Source: Pseudobdellovibrionaceae bacterium (GTDB lineage Bacteria > Bdellovibrionota > Bdellovibrionia > Bdellovibrionales > Bdellovibrionaceae). From it: DNA of 64,000 nucleotides. Below, in pieces: positions 20,076 to 28,355 of the stretch. Position 1 is the stretch's first letter. Each line of letters begins with the position of its first letter. The position numbers and the translations under genes are program-made. Where the stretch lies: assembly GCA_019637875.1 (NCBI GenBank), contig JAHBUW010000001.1, positions 490,644-554,643 of the forward strand. The letters run 5' to 3'. Under the pieces are notes generated by a model, which was not told the DNA's origin, ran no database searches, and worked only from the letters and a program-made list of their open reading frames with translations.

Positions 20076-20093
20076 GTGTTTCAAGGAGGAAAC

Positions 20094-20711
20094 ATGAAGC
20101 AACGCCTGGGCCTCGCGCCCGTTCTGCTCGCGCTCCCTTTCGTCCTTTCCGCCTGCTCGAGCGCCGAGCTGAAGCAACGCCAAGAAGTTCGTGACCGTGT
20201 CGTGAAGAGTTCCGGTTTGTACTGTGAATTCATGAACGGGGACGCGAACCCCGACATCGACGTCGCCGTGAACATCGCCATGGGCGCGAAGTGCGACGCG
20301 GACAAAGACTTCAGCATCACCTCTTACCGCAGTCCCTCGGAAATCAACGGCGTCATGTTCTGTTGTGCGGTCAAAGGACCGAAGCCGGACACTTTGCCGC
20401 CGCTTCCCTCCAGTCGTGAGTCGATCAAGGTCAGCCCGAAGACCGAGGACGTTTCGGCTTCGCTGGCACCGACCCCCACGCCCGTGCCGAAAACTAACGT
20501 GCGCGTGACGCCGAACAAAGCGGCGCCCGTTGCGGCGCCGACCGGTGCGGCCGCGGCACCGGCGGCGGCCCCCGCAAAGACGGTCACCACCACCACGACC
20601 GAGGCCAAAGCGGAAGCCAAAGCCGAAGCGAAGACGGAGACCAAAACCGAACTGCGCAAGCCGAACCAAAGCGGAATCCAGTTCGAAGCCGATCCCGAAG
20701 CGGGTGAGTGA
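20094..20711 (+). CDS. Putative lipoprotein inserted between murD and ftsW
   Basis: 205 residues. A lipoprotein signal ends in LSAC with the acylated Cys at 21. AGGAGG five bases before the ATG at 20094 fixes the start. The first ~85 mature residues form a small domain with several Cys (YCEFMNGD, AKCDADKD, VMFCCAV); the second half is low complexity, rich in Ala, Pro, Thr, Lys and Glu (repeats of AEAKAEAK type), suited to reach across the periplasm or contact the cell wall. Its TGA abuts the ftsW start, so translation is probably coupled. No family recognised; its place suggests, but does not show, an envelope-growth role. Confidence 0.75.
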   Translation: MKQRLGLAPVLLALPFVLSACSSAELKQRQEVRDRVVKSSGLYCEFMNGDANPDIDVAVNIAMGAKCDADKDFSITSYRSPSEINGVMFCCAVKGPKPDTLPPLPSSRESIKVSPKTEDVSASLAPTPTPVPKTNVRVTPNKAAPVAAPTGAAAAPAAAPAKTVTTTTTEAKAEAKAEAKTETKTELRKPNQSGIQFEADPEAGE

Positions 20712-21830
20712 TTGAGAACGGAAAGATCCGATTCGATCGCGCAAAGCCCGCTTTTTCTGACCGTGATGACCCTGCTGGGCATGGGGCTCGTGCAAGTTTA
20801 CAGCTCAAGCTACATCTACGCGACCGAGTCCTTCGGGAACGGGCTTCTGTTCTTTCAGAAGCAGGCCTTCTTCGTGCTGCTGTCCTTTCTGACGATGCTG
20901 TTCTTCGCGCGCGTGAACTTTGAGCTGCTGCGGAAGTGGGGCTGGACGATGTGGCTGGTCGCTGCGGCCGGGGTCGCGTTGACGCTGATCCCGGGCTTGG
21001 GCGTGCGGGTCGGGGGTGCGCACCGTTGGCTGGCGATGCCGCTCGGATTTCGCCTGGAGCCTTCAGAGTTCCTGAAAGTTCTGCTGCCGCTCTTTCTGGC
21101 GACGTTGTGCATTCGTCCGCTGACGGGCATGGCGCGGATGCCGCTGGGATTTTTGCTGGTGAGTCTGTTCGCGCCGTTCGCGCTGTTGCTGCTGCAGCCG
21201 GATTTCGGCAGCTTCACACTGATGACTTTCGTGATGATGGCCTTTCTTTTCGTTTTCGGATTGAAGTGGCGCTACATCTTTGCGGGTTTGGCGACGGCCC
21301 TGCCGGCATTTTACTTTTTGGTCATGGCCGTTCCCTACCGCCGGGCGCGGGTGATGAGCTTTCTGGATCCGTGGTCGGATCCCGAACAAGCGGGCTTTCA
21401 GGTCATCCAGTCGCTGCTGAGTTTTTCGAGCGGGGGCGCGACCGGTGTCGGTTTGGGGCAAGGACAGGGGAAACTTTTCTTCCTACCCGAGGCGCACACG
21501 GATTTCACGCTCGCGGTGCTGGGTGAAGAGACCGGCTTCGTGGGATTTTTCATCGTGATGTCTTTGTACGCATTTTTGATTTTCCGCGGCTTGCGGATCG
21601 CGGCCCGCAGCGAAGATAATTTCATCCGTTCGCTCGCGACGGGTCTGACGACCTTGTTCGCGATGAACGTGTTCATCAACGTCGGCGTCGCGCTGGGGCT
21701 TTTACCCACGAAGGGGTTGACCCTGCCGTTCATGAGCTACGGTGGCTCGTCGCTGGTCGCGATGGGAATCTTGTTCGGCCTGCTTTTGAATTTGGAACGT
21801 CAGGCGAACCTCAGCAGTCGTCATGGCTAG
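20712..21830 (+). CDS. ftsW: Septal peptidoglycan polymerase FtsW (SEDS family)
   Basis: 372 residues with about ten membrane helices. FtsW polymerises lipid II into glycan strands at the septum together with FtsI. SEDS signatures are present: GGAHRWL, PSEFLKV, the catalytic-loop Asp in EAHTDFTLAVLGEE, and LPFMSYGGSS near the C-terminus. The start is a TTG directly after the lipoprotein stop, with GGTGAG upstream. RodA is the close alternative, but position within the dcw cluster favours FtsW. Confidence 0.93.
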   Translation: MRTERSDSIAQSPLFLTVMTLLGMGLVQVYSSSYIYATESFGNGLLFFQKQAFFVLLSFLTMLFFARVNFELLRKWGWTMWLVAAAGVALTLIPGLGVRVGGAHRWLAMPLGFRLEPSEFLKVLLPLFLATLCIRPLTGMARMPLGFLLVSLFAPFALLLLQPDFGSFTLMTFVMMAFLFVFGLKWRYIFAGLATALPAFYFLVMAVPYRRARVMSFLDPWSDPEQAGFQVIQSLLSFSSGGATGVGLGQGQGKLFFLPEAHTDFTLAVLGEETGFVGFFIVMSLYAFLIFRGLRIAARSEDNFIRSLATGLTTLFAMNVFINVGVALGLLPTKGLTLPFMSYGGSSLVAMGILFGLLLNLERQANLSSRHG

Positions 21831-21851
21831 GCCGTCGACGTAAAGGATCAA

Positions 21852-22970
21852 GTGAAGGATTCGCAACGCTGTTATTTTATCGCTGGCGGAGGCACCGGGG
21901 GCCACGTTTTTCCCGGCATCGCCATCGCCAAAGCCCTGCAAGAGATGGATCCCGGCTGCAAAATTTATTTCGTCGGCACGTCGCAAGGGCTCGAAACGAA
22001 ATTGGTGCCCGCCGCGGGTTATGAGTTGTTTCTGCTTCCGGGCGGCAAACTCAATATGCCGGGACGTTATTTCGAAAAACTCAAAACTTTGCTTAAGATG
22101 CCTTTCGGATTTCTGAAGGCAGCACGTCTGTTGTTGCGTCACCCACCGCAAGCGGTTCTCGGCGTTGGCGGTTACGCTTCGGGCCCCTTCGTGCTGATCG
22201 CTTCGTTGATGGGCTTCAAGACCGCGCTCTGGGAGGCGAATGCCTATCCCGGAAAAGCGAACAAGTGGCTGTCGAAGTTCGTGGATCGGGCCTTCGTTGT
22301 TTTCGAAGAGGCGCGTCCTCAGTTGAAGGCCAAACACGTGCAACGTTTGGGGATGCCCGTGCGGGCCGAGATCGAAGCCGGTTACGCGATGACGAAAGCC
22401 GCGCTTTCTTCGGGGCTGGCCGCCCCGGAGCGCGCTAAACTTCATGTCCTTTGTTTCGGCGGCAGTATGGGCGCGCGCGCCGTGAATCAGGCGCTGGCGC
22501 AGGTTCTGGAAAACTGGGGCGAGCAACTGGATCTGGAAGTCGTGCACCAAATCGGCTCGACCGATTGGACGCAGTTTCAAGAGCGTTACAAGAAGCAGGG
22601 CGCCTGGCTTCGTCCCATGGAATTTCTGAAGGATATGCCTGAACGCTACGCATGGGCCGATCTGGTGATCGCGCGCGCGGGGGCGTCGACCGTGGCGGAG
22701 ATCGCGGCCTTCGGGAAGCCCGCGATCCTGATTCCGCTGCCGGGGGCGGAAGCTCATCAAGAGAAGAACGCCGAGGCCCTGGCGGCTAAAAATGCCGTCG
22801 TGCTGCTGCGCCAAAGTGAGCTGACTCCGGAACGATTGAAACTCGAGATTGAATCGTTGAAAGGCGACCCCGCTCGGCGTAAACAAATGGCCGAAAACGT
22901 CGTCGAATTTTTCGAACCCAAGGCCGCACATCAGATCGCGCGCACTTTGATGGATTTCGAAACGCCTTAA
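21852..22970 (+). CDS. murG: Lipid II synthase (GlcNAc transferase)
   Basis: 372 residues. MurG transfers GlcNAc from UDP-GlcNAc to lipid I at the inner face of the membrane. Motifs: the Gly-rich loop AGGGTGGHVFPGIAIA, GVGGYASGPF, the second Gly-rich loop FGGSMGARAVNQAL, and the UDP-sugar site (RAGASTVAEIAAFGKPAIL, then AHQEKNA). The GTG start is supported by AAGGA five bases upstream. It follows ftsW by 21 bases and precedes murC by 8. Confidence 0.96.
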   Translation: MKDSQRCYFIAGGGTGGHVFPGIAIAKALQEMDPGCKIYFVGTSQGLETKLVPAAGYELFLLPGGKLNMPGRYFEKLKTLLKMPFGFLKAARLLLRHPPQAVLGVGGYASGPFVLIASLMGFKTALWEANAYPGKANKWLSKFVDRAFVVFEEARPQLKAKHVQRLGMPVRAEIEAGYAMTKAALSSGLAAPERAKLHVLCFGGSMGARAVNQALAQVLENWGEQLDLEVVHQIGSTDWTQFQERYKKQGAWLRPMEFLKDMPERYAWADLVIARAGASTVAEIAAFGKPAILIPLPGAEAHQEKNAEALAAKNAVVLLRQSELTPERLKLEIESLKGDPARRKQMAENVVEFFEPKAAHQIARTLMDFETP

Positions 22971-22978
22971 GGAGTCCC

Positions 22979-24376
22979 ATGAATTCCACCGCCAGCCACC
23001 AACTCTGGAAGTCCAAATTTCACTTCGTCGGGATCGGCGGAATCGGGATGTGTGGGTTAGCGGAGCTTCTGCACAATATGGGCGCGCAAGTGACCGGCTC
23101 CGATCTGGGAGAGAATGCCAACACCGATCGCTTGAAAGCGATGGGCGTCAAAGTCATGAAGGGACATGCGGCCGAGAATCTGGGCGCCGTGGATGTCGTC
23201 GTCTATTCCAGCGCCGTCTCGATGGAGAATCCCGAAGTCGCGGCCGCGCGCGCGCGTGGCATCCCGCTCATTCCGCGCGCGGAAGCTTTGGCCGAAATGA
23301 TGCGCTTGAAACGCGGAATCGCGCTGGCGGGCACGCACGGGAAAACCACGACGACGGCGATGACCGCGGCGATTTTCTTAGAGGCACAAGCGCGTCCCAC
23401 GATCGTCGTCGGCGGACGTTTGGATCTGATTCAGTCGACGGCGCTGCTCGGGGACGGTGAATGGTTGATCGCCGAAGCGGACGAGAGCGACGGCAGCTTC
23501 CACAAGCTGCAACCCGAGATCGCGGTCGTGACCAACATCGACTCGGATCACCTGGACTACTACAAAAGCTTCGAGAACCTGCAGCAGTCGTTCACGGCCT
23601 TCGGTTTGAAGGTGCCGTTCTACGGTTCGCTGATCGCGTGCGGGGACGATCCGCAAGTGCGCAGGGTCTTCGAAAACTTCCCGAAACGCGTGAAGTACTA
23701 CGGCTTCGACGCGAAGAACGAGTACCGCATCGAGGGCGGCAAGGGGCGCTACAAGCTCTTCCAGAAGAAAAAGCTCGCCGGCGATCTTGCGCAAACGGAA
23801 GACAAGCTTCTCGGGGATTTTGAAGTGAAAGTGCCCGGGCAACATAATGCTTTGAACGCGACGGCGTCGCTCTTGGCGGGACTCGCGGCCGGCATTCCCT
23901 TCGCGATCTGCCAAAAAGGGCTCGCGAACTTTCAAGGCGTCGATCGCCGTTTTCAACTCAAAGGCGAAGCGAAGAACATCAAAGTGTACGACGATTACGG
24001 ACACCATCCGACCGAGGTGCGCGCGACCCTGCAGGGCTTCCGCGAGCGCTTCCCCGACAATCGCGTGGTGGCGCTTTTCCAGCCGCATCGGTACTCGCGC
24101 ACGCAGCTGTGCTGGCATGACTTCACGAACTGTTTCAGCCAGGCCGATCACGTCATTCTGACCGACATCTACGCCGCCGGCGAAAAACCCATCGATGGCA
24201 TCACCGGTGAACGTTTGGTCGCCGAGGCCAAACACAATTCGAAGTTGTACCTCGCGAAAGACGATCAGCTGGCGGCCAAAGTGCGCGCCCAGCTCAAGGA
24301 CGGCGACGTGCTTGTCACCTTGGGCGCGGGCGATATCTGGAAGACGGGGATGCAGGTCCTCGATCTGCTGAAATAG
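22979..24376 (+). CDS. murC: UDP-MurNAc:L-Ala ligase
   Basis: 465 residues. MurC adds the first stem-peptide residue. Seen: GIGGIGMCGLAELLHNMG at the N-terminus, the ATP loop AGTHGKTTTTAM, EADESDGSF, DDYGHHPTEVRATL and FQPHRYSR. AAGGAG just upstream confirms the ATG. There is no fused or adjacent ddl. A 146-base gap follows, then three non-dcw genes before murB. Confidence 0.96.
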   Translation: MNSTASHQLWKSKFHFVGIGGIGMCGLAELLHNMGAQVTGSDLGENANTDRLKAMGVKVMKGHAAENLGAVDVVVYSSAVSMENPEVAAARARGIPLIPRAEALAEMMRLKRGIALAGTHGKTTTTAMTAAIFLEAQARPTIVVGGRLDLIQSTALLGDGEWLIAEADESDGSFHKLQPEIAVVTNIDSDHLDYYKSFENLQQSFTAFGLKVPFYGSLIACGDDPQVRRVFENFPKRVKYYGFDAKNEYRIEGGKGRYKLFQKKKLAGDLAQTEDKLLGDFEVKVPGQHNALNATASLLAGLAAGIPFAICQKGLANFQGVDRRFQLKGEAKNIKVYDDYGHHPTEVRATLQGFRERFPDNRVVALFQPHRYSRTQLCWHDFTNCFSQADHVILTDIYAAGEKPIDGITGERLVAEAKHNSKLYLAKDDQLAAKVRAQLKDGDVLVTLGAGDIWKTGMQVLDLLK

Positions 24377-24522
24377 CCCCTCTCGATACATAATTCTTGG
24401 AGTTTCGCCGGAAGTGTTGAGGTCCTTGTCAGGACCATCACCCTTCATTCACGAGTCGCGTCCACGACTTCGACGAAGGTCCAGATATTCAAGACGTAGG
24501 TCCAGTCGCCCGATGAAGCTTC

Positions 24523-25377
24523 ATGCGACTTTGGATCACCCTTTTTCTGCTGACCGCCTTTACGACCTTGCTTGCCGGTTGCGGAAATTCCATGAGTATC
24601 GAAGACCGAAACGCGACGGGCGACAATGCCAGTTTGCGCGACCCCGCCGGGGAAGAGCCTGAAGACCCCGTGAAGCCTCCGCCGGTGGGCGGGAATGACT
24701 GGTCGGATGCGGCCGTGAAACTTGATGCGACGGGTGAGGCCTTCGCGAGCTCTATCGCGAACGGTTTGAAGGCTTCACGTTATATGGAAGACGAGTGTCG
24801 TGACGACCGCAGCTGGCCGCTGTACGGCGATCTGCCCGTGATTCGTTGCAAGTACGGACTGGGCGGGCAAAGGGCCGAGGTCGTGATGTTGAATCCTGGG
24901 CCGCGCCGTCTGACCCAGTGGTTGGCGGACGCTTGCCAAGGTTTGAACGAGAACCTGACGACCTGTATGAACCGCGGCTATCGGCAAATCCTTCACCAGT
25001 CGGGCGGACAGTTCCCGGTCACGGGCGTGGTGCTGGAAGACATGAGCGGGAACGGCAAAGGCGAAGCCTTCGCCTTTCGCGAGGGCGTCACCATTCGGAT
25101 CAGCACGTTCGGCACCGGTACCGAGTCGATCATCTCTGCCAGTCAGGTGCAGGCCGCGATGACCGCGACCGCGATGTACACCTACACTTACGGTCGCCCC
25201 ATTTCGGTCACGCGCGATCAGATGACCACTTACGCACGCAAAGAAGGACTCACGATTCCGGTCTTGGGGGCGAGTTCGGAACGGAAGAACAACTGGCACG
25301 TCTTGATCGGTGAGATGTATCGCGACTCGTGGAAGACGGGACGCAGTCACATCTTGCGTGCCTGGCTTCGTCGCTGA
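24523..25377 (+). CDS. Putative lipoprotein of unknown function
   Basis: 284 residues. The N-terminus is a lipoprotein signal ending LAGC with Cys20. A short acidic/Pro-rich linker (EEPEDPVKPPP) precedes a ~220-residue domain with several Cys (DECRDD, VIRCKYG, ACQGL, TTCMNRG) and a later section of mixed alpha/beta character. No family recognised. It lies in the murC-murB interruption, with its own likely promoter in the gap after murC; GGTCCT/AGGACC (24421-24436) is a small inverted repeat there. No strong ribosome binding site is visible before the ATG. Confidence 0.7.
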   Translation: MRLWITLFLLTAFTTLLAGCGNSMSIEDRNATGDNASLRDPAGEEPEDPVKPPPVGGNDWSDAAVKLDATGEAFASSIANGLKASRYMEDECRDDRSWPLYGDLPVIRCKYGLGGQRAEVVMLNPGPRRLTQWLADACQGLNENLTTCMNRGYRQILHQSGGQFPVTGVVLEDMSGNGKGEAFAFREGVTIRISTFGTGTESIISASQVQAAMTATAMYTYTYGRPISVTRDQMTTYARKEGLTIPVLGASSERKNNWHVLIGEMYRDSWKTGRSHILRAWLRR

Positions 25378-25525
25378 GGCCGAGATTTTCTCCCTATACT
25401 CGTGGCGCAATTCCCCCGGACCTCGGTGAGGTTTGCGTAGTCTCATAGCAATTCCGTTGAAAACCCGACCTTTTCCTATGGTGTCCGTCTTGCACAACGA
25501 GGACGACAGGAGAGAAGGAGGTCGT

Positions 25526-26122
25526 GTGAACACGCCTAAAATGATGAGTCGGTTTGGATCTGCATTGGCGGCGGGAGCCGTCGCAACTGTTCTTTCAGCT
25601 TTGTTTTCGGTCTCGGCGTTCGCCCAGACTTCAACTTTGCCGGCCGTGCGCGGTCCCGCGATTGACGATGAGTTGAAACCTCACGTCGGTGCGATCATCG
25701 GCTTCAGCGAACCGGATGGCTCCGGTCGTGCGGGTGGGGACTTCGGTGTGGACATCGGCTTTCAGCCCTACATTCCCTTCGGCTTCGGCTTGGAATTGGC
25801 GGGATCGAACAACACCGAGGTGGATCAGACCCGTTTGTTGATCCGCGGAACTTATAACTTCGGCGGGACGATTCCGGTGATCAAAAGCAGCTACGTCGGT
25901 GCGGGGATCGGTCCCGTCATCGGTTCGGTGGGCGACAGCGATCGCGTTCTGTTGGGCTTCGCCCCCATGGTCGGCTTCGATATGCCGGTTTACCGGTTCT
26001 CGTCGATGTCGGAAGGTCGTAAAGACTATCTGACCCTCGGCCTGCACGCGAAATATCTGATCCTTGAAGGCAGCGATCCCGACGCGCTCAGCGCGAACGG
26101 CGTCGTGAAATACTGGTTCTAA
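25526..26122 (+). CDS. Small outer-membrane beta-barrel protein
   Basis: 198 residues from a GTG start at 25526, fixed by AAGGAGGT just upstream; upstream in-frame codons do not look like protein. A long signal peptide (ALAAGAVATVLSALFSVSAFA) precedes a barrel of about 160 residues rich in Gly and aromatic residues (FGVDIGFQPYIPFGFGLEL) and ending in Phe (VVKYWF). This is the size of eight-stranded barrels. TATACT at 25395 is a possible -10 box without a good -35. A strong terminator follows. Function unknown. Confidence 0.75.
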   Translation: MNTPKMMSRFGSALAAGAVATVLSALFSVSAFAQTSTLPAVRGPAIDDELKPHVGAIIGFSEPDGSGRAGGDFGVDIGFQPYIPFGFGLELAGSNNTEVDQTRLLIRGTYNFGGTIPVIKSSYVGAGIGPVIGSVGDSDRVLLGFAPMVGFDMPVYRFSSMSEGRKDYLTLGLHAKYLILEGSDPDALSANGVVKYWF

Positions 26123-26149
26123 GCTGGATTTCGAAATTGAGGACTGAGG

Positions 26150-26178
26150 ACGGCTCCCGGAAGGGGGCCGTTTTCGTT
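26150..26178. terminator. Terminator after the small barrel gene
   Basis: Stem ACGGCTCCC/GGGGGCCGT (one G-U pair), loop GGAA, followed by TTTTCGTTT. It lies between two convergent genes. Confidence 0.85.
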
Positions 26179-26179
26179 T

Positions 26180-26512
26180 CTACCGTTCGCGGTAGGTCAG
26201 GCCGAAGTTGTAGTTCGCGCAGTCGGTGATGCCCGAGTAGCAGTTATTGTACTGGGAAATATCGGTCGCGAAGCCGGCGACCTCTTTACGGCCGCGCAGT
26301 GGGCGCCCCGTACCGGTGGTGGGCGGGAAGTCGCTTTTCACGCGCGAGGGTGCGCCGCTAATGGTGACCGAAGACTGCGTGCTGTCGAAGCGTGAGTATT
26401 GAACCTGCCCGTTCTCGTCGGTCACGAAGGTCGGCCCGCAGTTTTGGAAACTGAGGGCGCCGGCGATGATGCCAAAAATGACGACAAGTCGTAAAACGGC
26501 AGGTTTCTTCAT
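26180..26512 (-). CDS. Small exported protein with FQNCG N-terminal motif
   Basis: 110 residues. A hydrophobic N-terminal helix (VLRLVVIFGIIAGALS) ends directly in FQNCGPTF, Cys25. FQNC is not a standard lipobox, yet the same arrangement opens the subtilase at 60168-63650. The remainder is Ser/Thr/Pro/Gly-rich with two Cys near the end (NNCYSGITDCANYNF). A GGAAAGG site is very close to the ATG. It overlaps the spacer upstream of murB on the other strand. Function unknown; it may be a lipoprotein with a lineage-specific signal. Confidence 0.65.
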   Translation of the reverse strand: MKKPAVLRLVVIFGIIAGALSFQNCGPTFVTDENGQVQYSRFDSTQSSVTISGAPSRVKSDFPPTTGTGRPLRGRKEVAGFATDISQYNNCYSGITDCANYNFGLTYRER

Positions 26513-26582
26513 TCCTTTCCAGTGTATCCGCGACGGACGTCCAGGACAAGACGCCCTCTTTAGAGGGACAGTTCTTTTGAAG

Positions 26583-27560
26583 ATGGCGTCTTATCATGAG
26601 ACACTTTTGGGTATGAACCCCTCTGGTCCCTTGGCCATCGCGCGCGACGTGAAGCTGTCCACCTACAACACCTGGCAGGTGGGGGGCAGCGCCGAATTCT
26701 TTTGTCTGCCGCGGACGGTGGACGAAGTGGTGCAAGCGCAGAAGTGGGCCGAGGCGCAGCACTGCCCGGTGCACATTTTGAGCGGTGGATCGAATGTGCT
26801 GGTGTCCGATGAGGGGCTTTCGGGCCTGACGATCTGTCTGAAAAATCTGGCGGGGACCGAAATCGCGGAAAGCGACGGTCGCTTGCGGATCACCGCGCTG
26901 GCGGGGACGGGCAAGTCGGAACTCTTGAAGATTTTTTTGAAACACAAACTCGCGCCCGCGCTGTTTTTGGCGGGAATCCCCGGCGATACCGGCGGGGGCG
27001 TCGTGATGAATGCGGGAGTGGCCGAGTCGTTCAAGCCGCGTGAATTCACCGAGATCACGGAGTGGTTCGAAGTGTTGAAGCCCGACGGCTCGATCCGTCG
27101 CTATGAGCACAAAGACGTGCGTTGGAACTATCGTCATTCCGACGGTTGGCAGCCCGGCATCATCGTGCGTGTGGGGATCGGTTGGCCGAACGAGCCGGAC
27201 GCTTCGATCCTGACCCAGGTGCGTGACGCGAATAAGATTCGATTGCAGAAACAGCCGCTCGACATGCCCAGTTGCGGCTCGGTTTTTCAGAATCCGGTGG
27301 GCCACAAGGCCGCGCAGCTGATCGATCAATCGGGGCTGAAGGGTTTTCAGGTCGGCCAAGCGCAGGTGTCGCTGAAGCACGCCAATTTTATCGTCAATCT
27401 GGGCGGCGCCAAAGCCCGCGACATCTGGTCGGTCATCCAAAACGTGCGCCGCGTGGTGAAGGAAAAAAAGCAAGTGGAGCTTCGAACCGAAGTCGTCCTG
27501 ATGGGCGCTTGGTCGGATCCCACTTTGAATCTACGGGAAGTGAAAAAGGATGAGCACTAA
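26583..27560 (+). CDS. murB: UDP-N-acetylenolpyruvoylglucosamine reductase
   Basis: 325 residues from the ATG at 26583 (an ATG at 26613 is also possible). MurB reduces UDP-GlcNAc-enolpyruvate to UDP-MurNAc with FAD and NADPH. The FAD-binding motifs LSGGSNVLVSDEGLSGL and AGIPGDTGGGVVMNAGV, the YRHS segment, and the CGSVFQNP loop with the catalytic Ser are present. It ends 11 bases inside ftsQ. It resumes the dcw cluster after the three-gene interruption, so it needs its own promoter, probably overlapping the divergent FQNCG gene. Confidence 0.95.
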   Translation: MASYHETLLGMNPSGPLAIARDVKLSTYNTWQVGGSAEFFCLPRTVDEVVQAQKWAEAQHCPVHILSGGSNVLVSDEGLSGLTICLKNLAGTEIAESDGRLRITALAGTGKSELLKIFLKHKLAPALFLAGIPGDTGGGVVMNAGVAESFKPREFTEITEWFEVLKPDGSIRRYEHKDVRWNYRHSDGWQPGIIVRVGIGWPNEPDASILTQVRDANKIRLQKQPLDMPSCGSVFQNPVGHKAAQLIDQSGLKGFQVGQAQVSLKHANFIVNLGGAKARDIWSVIQNVRRVVKEKKQVELRTEVVLMGAWSDPTLNLREVKKDEH

Positions 27561-28311
27561 AACTTTGTCATGGAAAATCATCGCCCTGCGAACGTTCGGC
27601 GTGTTGGCCGTCGCCGGTTTGGTCGTGGCGACGCCTTTCATTTTACAGCGCGAAGGTTTTTTCAAGATCGAAAGCGTCGAAATCAGCCTGAATGAAGGCG
27701 TCATGATGCCCGCATGGTTGCAATCGGAATGGCAATCCATGCGCAAAGACGCTTTGAAGATGAAGGGTCGCGATCTTTGGTCGCTCGATATGGATGAAGT
27801 CGTGCGTGAGATCAAGGCGCGTCCTTGGGTCCGTGAGGTCAGTCTTTCGCGTTCGTGGCCGGATGCTTTGGTTCTTTCGATCGATCCCAAAGAATTGAAG
27901 GCGCTCGCGCGCGCGAAGAAGGGGGCGCTCGTTCCCGTGCTCGAAGACGGCACGACTTTGTCGGCCGAACAAATGACGAACTTCGTTTCGTTGCCGATCT
28001 TTTCGGGTGAAATTACGAATGAAGATCCCGCGCGTATCAAAGAGGCGTTGCGGTTGCTTTCACTTTTTCCGGGACAAGGTGTGCTTTCGATTGATCGCGT
28101 CTCGGAAGTCGGATTTCACGAGAAGGAAGGTTACTGGATTCTCGTGATGCCGTTCGCAACGAAAGTGCGTTGGGGCTTCGGCGATTTCGAAAAAAAGATT
28201 TCGCGCGTGAAACAAGTGATGGAATATCTTGATTCTCGTCAAATAGGCGCTCGCGTCATCGACGCGGACTTGTCAAAGAAAGTTGTTGTCAGGCTGCGTA
28301 AGACTCCTTAG
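27550..28311 (+). CDS. ftsQ: Cell division protein FtsQ/DivIB
   Basis: 253 residues. FtsQ links early and late divisome proteins in the periplasm. One transmembrane helix (about 13-32, RTFGVLAVAGLVVATPFIL) is followed by a POTRA domain beginning FFKIESVEISLNEG, with the typical EIKARPWVREVSLSRSWPD segment, and then the FtsQ domain (about 125-235). The ATG overlaps the end of murB by 11 bases, implying translational coupling. Identity rests on architecture plus position before ftsA. Confidence 0.93.
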   Translation: MSTKTLSWKIIALRTFGVLAVAGLVVATPFILQREGFFKIESVEISLNEGVMMPAWLQSEWQSMRKDALKMKGRDLWSLDMDEVVREIKARPWVREVSLSRSWPDALVLSIDPKELKALARAKKGALVPVLEDGTTLSAEQMTNFVSLPIFSGEITNEDPARIKEALRLLSLFPGQGVLSIDRVSEVGFHEKEGYWILVMPFATKVRWGFGDFEKKISRVKQVMEYLDSRQIGARVIDADLSKKVVVRLRKTP

Positions 28312-28355
28312 CCTTTAAGCAGGACATGAGTCCTGTTCAAGACTTAAGGATGAGA

